A stretch of 64,000 nucleotides of DNA from NCBI RefSeq assembly GCF_002217395.1, contig NZ_MUHD01000003.1:238060-302059 (forward strand), in the 5' to 3' direction. Shown piece after piece: positions 18,061-25,886 of the stretch (the stretch's first letter is position 1; the number at the start of each line of letters is the position of its first letter). This stretch comes from Flavobacterium plurextorum. GTDB lineage: Bacteria > Bacteroidota > Bacteroidia > Flavobacteriales > Flavobacteriaceae. The translations under genes and the position numbers were made by a program. The notes below the pieces were generated by a model. That model saw only the letters and a list, made by a program, of their open reading frames with translations. It had not been told where the DNA came from and searched no databases.

Positions 18061-21000
18061 CTATTTTTTCACTACAAAAAGCACTTTTTCTTTTATTTCG
18101 GTTTGTGGAATCGTTACTTGTTTTCCTCCACTGATGTTGGCTTTTTTCGTTATATTTCCTGTTGAAGTGTTGATGGCAAATACTTCAAATGTTCCTTTTT
18201 CATTTGATAAATCGATTGTAATATCTTGGTCATTTTTCAGATAAAAAAGATAACTTTTTCCTTTGTTTTCCAATTTCCAAACATTGTCTGAAAACGTGTT
18301 TCCGTCAACTAATTTCATTTCGCTTAAAGCGGCATAAAACTGAGGCAGTTCGATTCTTGGAATGTTTGGCAATGAAGCGCCCGCCATTAAGGCCGGCCAT
18401 CCAAATCTTGAAGAACCATCTGTCGAATATAAAATGACTTTATCCAGATATTTTTCGCGATATTCACGAACGGCACGATAAACCTGATTGTCGGTTTCTT
18501 TTCCTGTTTTTAGTTTTCTGGCGTGCTGTCTTGGCGCTAAATTTACGCCTCCTTGTGGTGCGTAAGCAGATCCGTCTTCTTTGTAATACCAATAACGAAT
18601 ATCGATTACATCAACTGTTCTGGCTCTTTTTGCATCGTTTAAAATGGCATCCTGAACATCTTTTGTTGCGCTTAAACCAATTAGACCTTTTTTACCAGTT
18701 TCATCTTTCCATTTTTGAGCTTCGTCTAACCAGAATTCCATAAAATGAAGCGGACCTGTATATTCGGCACTTGTTAACTGAATTACATTGCTGTTTTCCT
18801 GAAAATTCTCGAAAGACTTTCTAATGAAGCCTTGGTGTAATTTTCTTCTTTCGGCATTTGTAACGTCGTAAAACTGCTCTGCCATAAAAATACGTTTGTC
18901 TCCTGCGTATGGCGGCGGTTCAGGAAATCCTGTGTTGTTGACATTGTTTGCCGAACGCCAAGGTGAACTTGCCCAATGCGCTCCAGCTTCTAAAATATTA
19001 TGCTGAAAATATTGCTGATTGATTAGCAATTGTCCGTTTGGTTCTGCAAGCGTTGCAAACTGCGCCAAACGTGTCCAATACCAATCGTTGAATTTTGTTA
19101 AATCGTATTTGCTCAAATGATCCCAAGCTAAATCTTTTCCGCTTCTTGCGAAAGGCTGTTCGTAAAACGGAGGCCAAACATCATCGTCGATTCGGCGAAC
19201 GCGTTCATGATCGTCCATTCTTCTGTCGTACCATAAACCGTAATTATGCTCTAAAGCAACGATATTATTTTTGGTTAAATAATCAACGGTTTCCTGTACT
19301 TTATCAGTCAATCCGTTTCCTGTTCGTCCAGGTACAAAACGAGTTAAATGTGGTGTTGATTTATTTACGAAATCATCGGTTAAATCACCTCTCCACCAAG
19401 CTACATTGGTTTGTTTTCCTGCAATTACTTTTCCTTCAAAAGTTAACCAGCCATTTTCTGTTGTTATTTTAGAAGTTGATTTATCTGTTTTATTTGGAGT
19501 AACTTTTAAATCATTTGCATTTTTTAAACCTGTACTATTTGTACTAATTGGATTTGCTTTTGAAGCTTCTGCAATCCATTCTTGTAGACTTTTTGCTGTT
19601 GTTACAGAGTTTTTAGTCAATTCTGCTGCAACTTCAATACTTGGACTTGAAGATGGTTCTGAACCTAAATCATAAATAAAAGGCTGAACAGGAAGTTTTC
19701 CTAATCTGGTTTCTAACTGCGCATAAAATAAACTTCTAGGGCTTATATGTCCGTTTACGTCTTTCCAATGTCCGTTTCCTCCAAATTGTCCCCAAACTCC
19801 AAAAGCCCAGTTTTGTGCTGTTGGCGGACTATAACATTCAACTTTTGATGCTGATGATTCCCAAATTACAGAATTTGCTGCTGTCCATCCCGCACCTCTT
19901 CCACCTTGTTCTCTGTTATTGTAGCTTAATGCTTTTCCGTCAATATTGGCGATGTCAAATAAAACTCCGGTTGCCCAGCTTCCAATTGCGCCGCTATTTT
20001 CGAATGGCAAATGTGATTCGCATTGTACGAACGCATTTGGTCCTGTTGTTCCAAATCCGCCAACAGCAAAATCATGATATCCAAATTCTGAATAACAGCG
20101 TTGGAATAAAGTCTGTTGTCCTTCTGTATAAAATGTATGTCTTCTAAAAGAAGCAATTTCAGAAATCGGTTCTGTTGCTATACAATCTTCAACAGTAATT
20201 TGCTGACTTGTTTTTAAAACCGTAATTGCTCCGCCTGCAAAATGCTTGAAATTAACTTGTTTTACCCAAGCATTTCTCGTGTTTTCAATGCTGATTGCCT
20301 GCCAGCGATGTTCTTCGTCTTTTAAATTTGAAGGATTGTAAGTTGATTTTATTAAGATATTTTCAATTCCAGTATTTTCAATTCTTCCTGCCCACGAATA
20401 AACGGTTACTTTTGAAGTTCCAAAAGCATCATCCAATGCCATTGTAATTGGAGTATTTACAGTTACTTCGTTACCGTTGATTTTGGTTACTACGCGATTC
20501 CAAGTTGTAATCCAGTCTCCTTTTTTCCAGCCAATCCATGAAGTTTCTCCACCGAAATCCTGCATCTTAACTTCTTTAATAAAATTATCTGTTAAAGGTT
20601 TGCTGATTTCGATTTCGTCGCCGACTTTTAATTTTGATATATTTTTTAATTGAATTTTCTGCGTTCCAAGTGGTGTATATACGTTTGCGAATTCAAATGA
20701 ATCTTTATAAACTTTATCGTTTACGCCCAAAATTCTAATTAAAGCTTCTCTTTCTAATCCTGTTCCTAAAAGTACGGTTCCGTTTTCGGTATTTCCACTT
20801 CCTCTTAAAACAACTCCTGATTTTTTGATGTATAATGTTCCGTTGATCTTAAAAGTTCCTTTGTCTAAAAGAACGGCTCCGCGAAAACCAAATTTATCAG
20901 GTTTTAGAGCACTTACATAATCAATGGCATTTTGGATTTTTTGAGTTGCGTCTTCTTCTTGTTTAGAAACGAAAATTTTGTTTTCCAAATTCGGAATGGC

Positions 21001-21210
21001 AGCTTCAGAATTTCTATATCCTGCAAAAGAAAAATCTGGAATTTGGTTTCCTAGATTATCGGTTGTGAAAGAAAGTTTTCCTTCTTTGGATTTTACTATA
21101 TCAGGGAAATTGTTTTGGGCTGTGATGTTGATACTGAAAAACAAAGAAATACACATTAAAGAAAATGTGTTTTTGAAAGAAACGATATTTTTTAAATGAG
21201 TAAAATTCAT
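18061..21210 (-). CDS. two-domain exported protein: parallel beta-helix plus DUF6298-like C-terminal domain
   Basis: This 1049-residue exported protein has a signal peptide ending near NITAQ. The N-terminal half (~40-530) reads as a right-handed beta-helix of the pectate-lyase superfold: GAVLLDKGTFKINGTLYI, then repeated short strands such as NTRNAWVKQVNFKHF. After a low-complexity linker rich in S, T and K (~545-590), a separate domain of ~450 residues starts at GWLTFEGKVIAGKQTN. It has AWWRGDL, WDHLSKYDLTKFNDWYWTRL and IRYWYYKEDG segments. It resembles the DUF6298 family and could be a glycosidase-type barrel. Neither half has a catalytic residue set I can name. It is in line with the PL1, GH140 and GH28 genes. 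Function is unknown; a two-step enzyme acting on one pectic branch is a reasonable guess. Confidence 0.72.
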   Translation of the reverse strand: MNFTHLKNIVSFKNTFSLMCISLFFSINITAQNNFPDIVKSKEGKLSFTTDNLGNQIPDFSFAGYRNSEAAIPNLENKIFVSKQEEDATQKIQNAIDYVSALKPDKFGFRGAVLLDKGTFKINGTLYIKKSGVVLRGSGNTENGTVLLGTGLEREALIRILGVNDKVYKDSFEFANVYTPLGTQKIQLKNISKLKVGDEIEISKPLTDNFIKEVKMQDFGGETSWIGWKKGDWITTWNRVVTKINGNEVTVNTPITMALDDAFGTSKVTVYSWAGRIENTGIENILIKSTYNPSNLKDEEHRWQAISIENTRNAWVKQVNFKHFAGGAITVLKTSQQITVEDCIATEPISEIASFRRHTFYTEGQQTLFQRCYSEFGYHDFAVGGFGTTGPNAFVQCESHLPFENSGAIGSWATGVLFDIANIDGKALSYNNREQGGRGAGWTAANSVIWESSASKVECYSPPTAQNWAFGVWGQFGGNGHWKDVNGHISPRSLFYAQLETRLGKLPVQPFIYDLGSEPSSSPSIEVAAELTKNSVTTAKSLQEWIAEASKANPISTNSTGLKNANDLKVTPNKTDKSTSKITTENGWLTFEGKVIAGKQTNVAWWRGDLTDDFVNKSTPHLTRFVPGRTGNGLTDKVQETVDYLTKNNIVALEHNYGLWYDRRMDDHERVRRIDDDVWPPFYEQPFARSGKDLAWDHLSKYDLTKFNDWYWTRLAQFATLAEPNGQLLINQQYFQHNILEAGAHWASSPWRSANNVNNTGFPEPPPYAGDKRIFMAEQFYDVTNAERRKLHQGFIRKSFENFQENSNVIQLTSAEYTGPLHFMEFWLDEAQKWKDETGKKGLIGLSATKDVQDAILNDAKRARTVDVIDIRYWYYKEDGSAYAPQGGVNLAPRQHARKLKTGKETDNQVYRAVREYREKYLDKVILYSTDGSSRFGWPALMAGASLPNIPRIELPQFYAALSEMKLVDGNTFSDNVWKLENKGKSYLFYLKNDQDITIDLSNEKGTFEVFAINTSTGNITKKANISGGKQVTIPQTEIKEKVLFVVKK

Positions 21211-21271
21211 TCTTTTTAACTTATTTAGAATTCTAGAAAATAAAATTACAAAATCCTTTTTTCACAATCTT

Positions 21272-21380
21272 GTCATTTCGACGAAGGAGAAATCTTCGTT
21301 GCTAAATCCACAAAGATTGATATACTTTACGGAGTTTCTTGCGAAGATTTCTCTCCCGAGGCTTCGGGATCGAAATGACA
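21272..21380. repeat. GTCATTTCGA...TCGAAATGAC palindromic element
   Basis: A 109-bp element whose ends GTCATTTCGA and TCGAAATGAC are exact inverted repeats. Inner sections pair too, with GAAATCTTCG near the left and CGAAGATTTC near the right. It ends in the CCCGAGGCTTCGGG hairpin. Related copies lie at 4155, 16438, 32853, 45363, 48779 and 52018. Confidence 0.8.
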
Positions 21381-21406
21381 AACTAGATTAATATATTACA
21401 TTTAAG

Positions 21407-21439
21407 AGACCTAACAGATTTTAAAAACCTGTTAGGTCT
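21407..21439. terminator. hairpin AGACCTAACAG / CTGTTAGGTCT after a lyase gene
   Basis: A perfect 11-bp stem with an 11-nt A/T loop, 11 bp beyond the stop codon of the PL1 gene at 21451. There is no strong T run on the minus strand, so it may be an mRNA 3'-end stabiliser or weak terminator rather than a full one. Confidence 0.45.
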
Positions 21440-21450
21440 TCATGCTTTTA

Positions 21451-23157
21451 CTATTGTAATAATGATTTCAGCTTCGCTAAAGTATCCGTGTTATTTTCTG
21501 CTTTCGTCCAATCAATTTTACTGTTTGGATCTATTCCGTTAAAATATTTCTCGATATTTGTGTATCCGTCTCCATTTGAATCTTTATTAGCATCTGAAGC
21601 ATCATTCGGATTTAAACCAAATTTCTTCTCCCATGCATCAGGAATTCCATCATTATCTGAATCTTTATAGGCTTTTCCTTTATAAGTTGGGTATCCTCCA
21701 ACTTGGTCCGGATGTGTAATAATTCCTTTTTTATAAGAGTCTGCTGGTAATCTTCTTTTGATAAACTCTTTTCCGATGTTGTTTTCTAAACCGTCTTTAA
21801 CTTCGATTTTCCCAGTTCTAACTTGTTTCAAAATTCTTTCGTCAACAGCATCTCTTTTCGGAATTGTCGCTCCAACATTTGTCAAAACATATTCGTATGC
21901 TTCTTCTGCTTTCATAATTTTAAATGCAGGCATTGAAAACGGTTTTGGCTGTTTGATTGCGGCTAAAAACTCTTTAGTTTCAGCTTCGGGAAGACTTTCC
22001 AATTGTACTCCGCCATTCCAGTTATCGGCTGTTACTTCTGGAGAACCTACAATAAAGTTTCCTGAAACATAAGCTCTTCCATATTGTTTTGGTTCAATAT
22101 ATCCTGATTCAGGTTTTACTATTCTATACGCAATAGGTTCATTTTCCGGCGTTACTGGACCTGGTTTAAAATAGTTGTTGATGATATTCAACATCGAACG
22201 ATAATCTCCTCCGTCAAGAGTACGATTCCACCAATTAAATACTACGTTATTCACAAAATTAAAATCGCCATGCATTCCGATAGAAGCATTTCGAGAAATA
22301 TTGTCTGCCCATAAATTACGCATAAACGTACTATTTAATCCACCAATTGTACTTCCGAAAGCATGATTATAAGTATCTAAACCTTCTGACGAAATAGTGT
22401 TTTGAATAGTGATATTACAAGCTGGTAATTTTTCTAGTTTTGATTTTGAATTAACTGCAAATTGGTGTCTGTAAAGTGAAATATTTTCGTCTAATCCCCA
22501 GCTTACAGAGCAGTGATCAATTATAGTGTTTCCAATTACATTTCCTCCCAAAGCATCATCTCTTCTTGTTACTTCGGTTGCACCACGTCTAAAACGCATG
22601 TGACGGATAATAACATCATGCGTATCAATTTCTAAAGTTTCTCCTGCAATACAAATTCCGTCGCCTGGAGCGGTTTGTCCCGCAATCGTAACGTATGGCG
22701 CACGCATGCTGATTCTCTTTTTCAATTGAATGATTCCCGAAACATTAAAAACAATAGTTCTCGCTCCAACTGCTTCACAAGCTTCACGAAAAGTTCCTTT
22801 TCCGCTGTCTTCTAGACTTGTTACAACAAATATTTTTCCACCGCGACCGCCTTGTGTAAATGCGCCGCCTCCTTCAGCTCCTGGGAAAGCAGGAATATCT
22901 GCCACTACAAAATCTTTTGGGTAAGAAGCCCAAGGTAAATAAGGCTTTCCTTGCTTTGCTTCTTCTTTAATAATGTGGTAATTGGTATTCCAAATTTCGT
23001 TCAGTCTTTTTTCTTCGTCAGCTAAAAGAGCATCTGCTTTTTCTTGAACAGGTTTTGGAATTACGGGATATTGTGCATAAGCCGATGACACTAGAGAACA
23101 AAATGACAGTGTCATAAATGTTCTTTTTAAAGTACGGTTTGGGAAAAAATTTTGCAT
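21451..23157 (-). CDS. pectate lyase, PL1 family, with C-terminal calcium-binding repeats
   Basis: This 568-residue exported lyase should cut homogalacturonan by beta-elimination in a calcium-dependent way. The start at 23157 (MQNFFPNRTLKRTF...SSAYAQ) was chosen over one 39 bp upstream because it gives a normal signal peptide. The beta-helix begins at IPAFPGAEGGGAFTQGGRGG near residue 75. GTFREACE, YVTIAGQTAPGDGICI and the WGLDENISLYRHQ segment near 222 are typical of this bacterial PL1 group. The C-terminus has thrombospondin-3/EF-hand-like DSDNDGIPDAWE and DSNGDGYTNIE motifs. It is a close paralogue of the lyase at 24091, with a DUF3826 gene between them, suggesting tandem duplication. No type IX sorting domain is seen, so periplasmic action is likely. 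Confidence 0.92.
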   Translation of the reverse strand: MQNFFPNRTLKRTFMTLSFCSLVSSAYAQYPVIPKPVQEKADALLADEEKRLNEIWNTNYHIIKEEAKQGKPYLPWASYPKDFVVADIPAFPGAEGGGAFTQGGRGGKIFVVTSLEDSGKGTFREACEAVGARTIVFNVSGIIQLKKRISMRAPYVTIAGQTAPGDGICIAGETLEIDTHDVIIRHMRFRRGATEVTRRDDALGGNVIGNTIIDHCSVSWGLDENISLYRHQFAVNSKSKLEKLPACNITIQNTISSEGLDTYNHAFGSTIGGLNSTFMRNLWADNISRNASIGMHGDFNFVNNVVFNWWNRTLDGGDYRSMLNIINNYFKPGPVTPENEPIAYRIVKPESGYIEPKQYGRAYVSGNFIVGSPEVTADNWNGGVQLESLPEAETKEFLAAIKQPKPFSMPAFKIMKAEEAYEYVLTNVGATIPKRDAVDERILKQVRTGKIEVKDGLENNIGKEFIKRRLPADSYKKGIITHPDQVGGYPTYKGKAYKDSDNDGIPDAWEKKFGLNPNDASDANKDSNGDGYTNIEKYFNGIDPNSKIDWTKAENNTDTLAKLKSLLQ

Positions 23158-23212
23158 TGAATTGTATGTGGTTGTAGTTAATAGTTTTTGGTGCAAGTTT
23201 TTAAACAGAAAA

Positions 23213-23902
23213 TTATTCTTTCGAAGTAGAATCTTTTACTTTATTCTTCTCTCTTTCTTCAACACGTTTATGCCAGTCAGCACTTTCTTTGTTTAAATCG
23301 TAACCTTGTTTTGATAAATAGTTATTGATTCTTCCTTTGTATTTACCAAACCAGCCGTGTTTTTCTTTAGATGAACCACCGTCCATTGCATGTTCTCTGG
23401 CTTCAACTAAAGCTTTGTAGATATACTCTTTTTGTTCTGCTGTTAAATTTGGAAGCATATCATTGTAACCTGCAACTGTAATAGGAAGCACACCGTATGT
23501 CATTCCGTCTTTAACTTCTGTGATTTTATCCTCTGATAATTCTTTACTTAATTTTTTGATATACGATTTATGCAATTTTGCAATTGATTCGTCTGCTTTT
23601 GCTTTTAGTTTATCAATTTTCTCGTTTTGCTTTTCTTTAGCCAAAGAAGTATCTTCTTTTACTTTTTTGATTTCAGCATCTCTCCCATCTTGAATTTCAG
23701 TTAAATCTCTGAATTGCTGAGCGATTATGTTCGAAACTGCTTTTTCTTTTGCTTCGTTTTTTAAATCTAATTTGGTAACGATTTTTGCAGCTCTTTCATT
23801 AGTAACTTTTACATATTCAGGATCTAAATGCTGTTGCGCATTTAAAGTTGAAAATGCGAAAACCAGCGATAATAAACCAGCATTTATTTTATTTAGTGCC
23901 AT
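23213..23902 (-). CDS. DUF3826-family exported protein
   Basis: This 229-residue exported protein has a signal peptide ending near STLNAQ. It resembles DUF3826, a family of unknown function often found beside PL1 lyases in Bacteroidota pectin loci. The middle (~55-120) is a charged, lysine/glutamate-rich predicted coiled coil. The conserved-looking parts are TYGVLPITVAGYNDMLPNLT near 135 and GGSSKEKHGWFGKYKGRINNYL near 180. There are no obvious catalytic residues. It sits between two PL1 paralogues, 55 bp from the downstream one. A binding, chaperone or lyase-partner role fits the location, but nothing in the sequence proves it. Confidence 0.8.
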   Translation of the reverse strand: MALNKINAGLLSLVFAFSTLNAQQHLDPEYVKVTNERAAKIVTKLDLKNEAKEKAVSNIIAQQFRDLTEIQDGRDAEIKKVKEDTSLAKEKQNEKIDKLKAKADESIAKLHKSYIKKLSKELSEDKITEVKDGMTYGVLPITVAGYNDMLPNLTAEQKEYIYKALVEAREHAMDGGSSKEKHGWFGKYKGRINNYLSKQGYDLNKESADWHKRVEEREKNKVKDSTSKE

Positions 23903-23931
23903 GAGTTTTCTTTTTTAGCATAATTATTTTA

Positions 23932-24069
23932 AAGACATAGAAACATAGTTTTTTGTAACGTTTAAAGACGTTTCACTTATTTTAAATACACAGATTAAGC
24001 TATGCGAAAGAAATGTATTTCTCATTTTTATTCTTTTAATAAAGCTTTAAATCTATGTTTCTATGTGTT
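23932..24069. repeat. 138-bp MITE-like element, ACATAGAAACATAG termini
   Basis: The left end GACATAGAAACATAG (23934-23948) is the inverted copy of the right end CTATGTTTCTATGTGTT (24053-24069) over 14 bases. Its length, 138 bp, equals that of the copy at 54496-54633, and internal words such as TTCACTTA and CATTTTTATTC are shared. It lies between the DUF3826 gene and the upstream PL1 gene. No coding capacity. Confidence 0.75.
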
Positions 24070-24090
24070 AAATAATTCTTTCTGTTTTTC

Positions 24091-25800
24091 TTATTTTAAA
24101 TCTAATAAAGGTCTAACTAAAGTTTCTTTGTTATTAGCTAAATCTTTCCAGTTTACTTTTATTGCAGGGTTTACACCATTTATGTAATCTTCAATATTAG
24201 AATAACCATCTCCGTTTAAATCTCCTTTTGCATCAGATGGATCGTTTGGATTTAAACCGTATTTTTTCTCCCATGCATCCGGCATACCGTCTTTGTCTGT
24301 GTCTACATAAGGTTTTCCTTTGTATTCTGGATATCCTCCTACTTGAGAAATATCTGTAATAATTCCTTTTTTATAAGAATCCATCGGTAAACGTCTGTGT
24401 TCGAATTGATAGAATTCTTTTTTCTCTAATCCTTTTGCATATTCTGGAACTCCAGTTTTTACTGTTCTTACGATTCTTTCGTCAACTTTATCTCTAATTG
24501 GTAATGTTGCTCCAACATTTTTAAGTACAAATTCATAAGACTCTTCCGCTGTCATAAATTTGTTAAACCAAGGCATTGGGAAAGGTTTATCTGTTTTCAT
24601 TTTAGCGAAATACTCTTTTGCTTCGTCATACGTCATTAATTCACCTTTTTTATTCTCTAACTGAATTCCGCCGTCCCAGTTGTCTTTAGTCACTTTATCG
24701 TTACCATTAACAACATTTCCGTTTACGTAAGCTCTACCAAAAACCATGTATGGTAATTTACTTCTTCCAGATTCTGGTTTTAGGATTCTATAGCTGATTG
24801 GCTGTGTCAGATCAGTAACTGGTCCTGGTTTGTAGAAATTGTTGATGATGTTGTAGTTTGCTGTATAATCTCCGCCATCTGTAGATCTGTTGTACCAGTT
24901 GAAAACCACGTTATTTACGAAATTGAAAATTCCGTTCCAACCGATAGAAGGGTTTCTTCCGGCATTATTCGCCCACATATTTCTCATGAAAGAGCAGTTT
25001 TCTCCACCTAAAGTACTTCCGAAAGCGTGATTGTAAGTATCTAAAGCTTCTCCGAACAAACTGTTTTGGATTGTAATATTTACTGTTCCAACTTTAATAT
25101 CTGGATAACCTGGTCCTGGATTGTACATATGTCTGTAGATTGACATGTTTTCGTCTAATCCCCAAGTTGCAGAAACGTGATCTATCATGATATTTCCAAC
25201 AGGATTTCCTCCGATAGCATCATCACGACGACCTACGAAAGTTTCTCCACGACGGAAACGTACGTGTCTGATAATTACATCGTGCGTATCGATCCAAGTT
25301 GATTCTCCTGCAATACAAATACCATCTCCAGGAGCTGTTTGTCCTGCAATTGTAATGTAAGGCGCACGAATAATTAATGGGCTTTTCAATCTGATAATTC
25401 CGGCAACATTAAATACCACTATTCTTGCTCCTCCTTTTTCACAAGCTTCACGTAACGTTCCTGGTCCGCGGTCTTCAAGACTAGTTACGGTGTAAACGTT
25501 TCCACCGCGACCACCGAAAGTAAACATTCCTCCACCTTCAGCACCTGGAAAAGCAGGAATTTCTGCCTGAGGTAAATCGGTTGGTCTTGCTGCCCACGGA
25601 ATATACGGTTTTCCATGTTTTGCTTCTTCTTCAATAATAACTAAAGCTTTTTCCCAAGCTTCATCTGAAAGTCTTTGGGCTTCTTCTTTAATTGCTTTTT
25701 CCTGCGCTTGAACTTCCGGACTTATCTTTGGATATTGAGCAAAACATTTTGCACTTCCCAAAAAAAGCAGAGCTGTGATAAATAATGCGGAATTTTTCAT
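24091..25800 (-). CDS. pectate lyase, PL1 family, first enzyme after SusD
   Basis: This 569-residue exported PL1 lyase has a signal peptide ending near KCFAQ. Its beta-helix has the same landmarks as its paralogue at 21451: IPAFPGAEGGGMFTFGGRGG near residue 85, YITIAGQTAPGDGICI and a WGLDENMSIYRHMY segment. The C-terminal calcium motifs are DTDKDGMPDAWE and LNGDGYSNIEDY. It should depolymerise de-esterified galacturonan, probably in the periplasm because no type IX sorting domain is present. It is the first enzyme gene after susD, from which it is separated by a hairpin at 25837-25863. The two paralogues differ mainly around the substrate groove, so they may prefer different chain lengths or methylation states. 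Confidence 0.93.
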   Translation of the reverse strand: MKNSALFITALLFLGSAKCFAQYPKISPEVQAQEKAIKEEAQRLSDEAWEKALVIIEEEAKHGKPYIPWAARPTDLPQAEIPAFPGAEGGGMFTFGGRGGNVYTVTSLEDRGPGTLREACEKGGARIVVFNVAGIIRLKSPLIIRAPYITIAGQTAPGDGICIAGESTWIDTHDVIIRHVRFRRGETFVGRRDDAIGGNPVGNIMIDHVSATWGLDENMSIYRHMYNPGPGYPDIKVGTVNITIQNSLFGEALDTYNHAFGSTLGGENCSFMRNMWANNAGRNPSIGWNGIFNFVNNVVFNWYNRSTDGGDYTANYNIINNFYKPGPVTDLTQPISYRILKPESGRSKLPYMVFGRAYVNGNVVNGNDKVTKDNWDGGIQLENKKGELMTYDEAKEYFAKMKTDKPFPMPWFNKFMTAEESYEFVLKNVGATLPIRDKVDERIVRTVKTGVPEYAKGLEKKEFYQFEHRRLPMDSYKKGIITDISQVGGYPEYKGKPYVDTDKDGMPDAWEKKYGLNPNDPSDAKGDLNGDGYSNIEDYINGVNPAIKVNWKDLANNKETLVRPLLDLK

Positions 25801-25836
25801 GTTATTTTCTAATTATGGTAATTCTTTTTAAACAAA

Positions 25837-25863
25837 TCACCTGTATTCTTGAAATACAGGTGA
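25837..25863. terminator. attenuator-like hairpin between susD and PL1 gene
   Basis: A perfect 11-bp stem (TCACCTGTATT and AATACAGGTGA, loop CTTGA) sits 23 bp after the susD stop codon and 36 bp before the lyase start. On the minus strand it is followed by TTTGTTTAAAAA, a weak U tract. Partial termination or RNA processing here would keep susCD expression above that of the enzymes, as is common in such loci. Confidence 0.5.
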
Positions 25864-25886
25864 CTGTTTTTTTGTATTATAAACTA

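Noticed and set aside
19926..20156. 76-codon open frame on the minus strand in another frame
   Set aside because: Out-of-frame shadow within the beta-helix/DUF6298-like gene, whose own frame is continuous and has clear domains.
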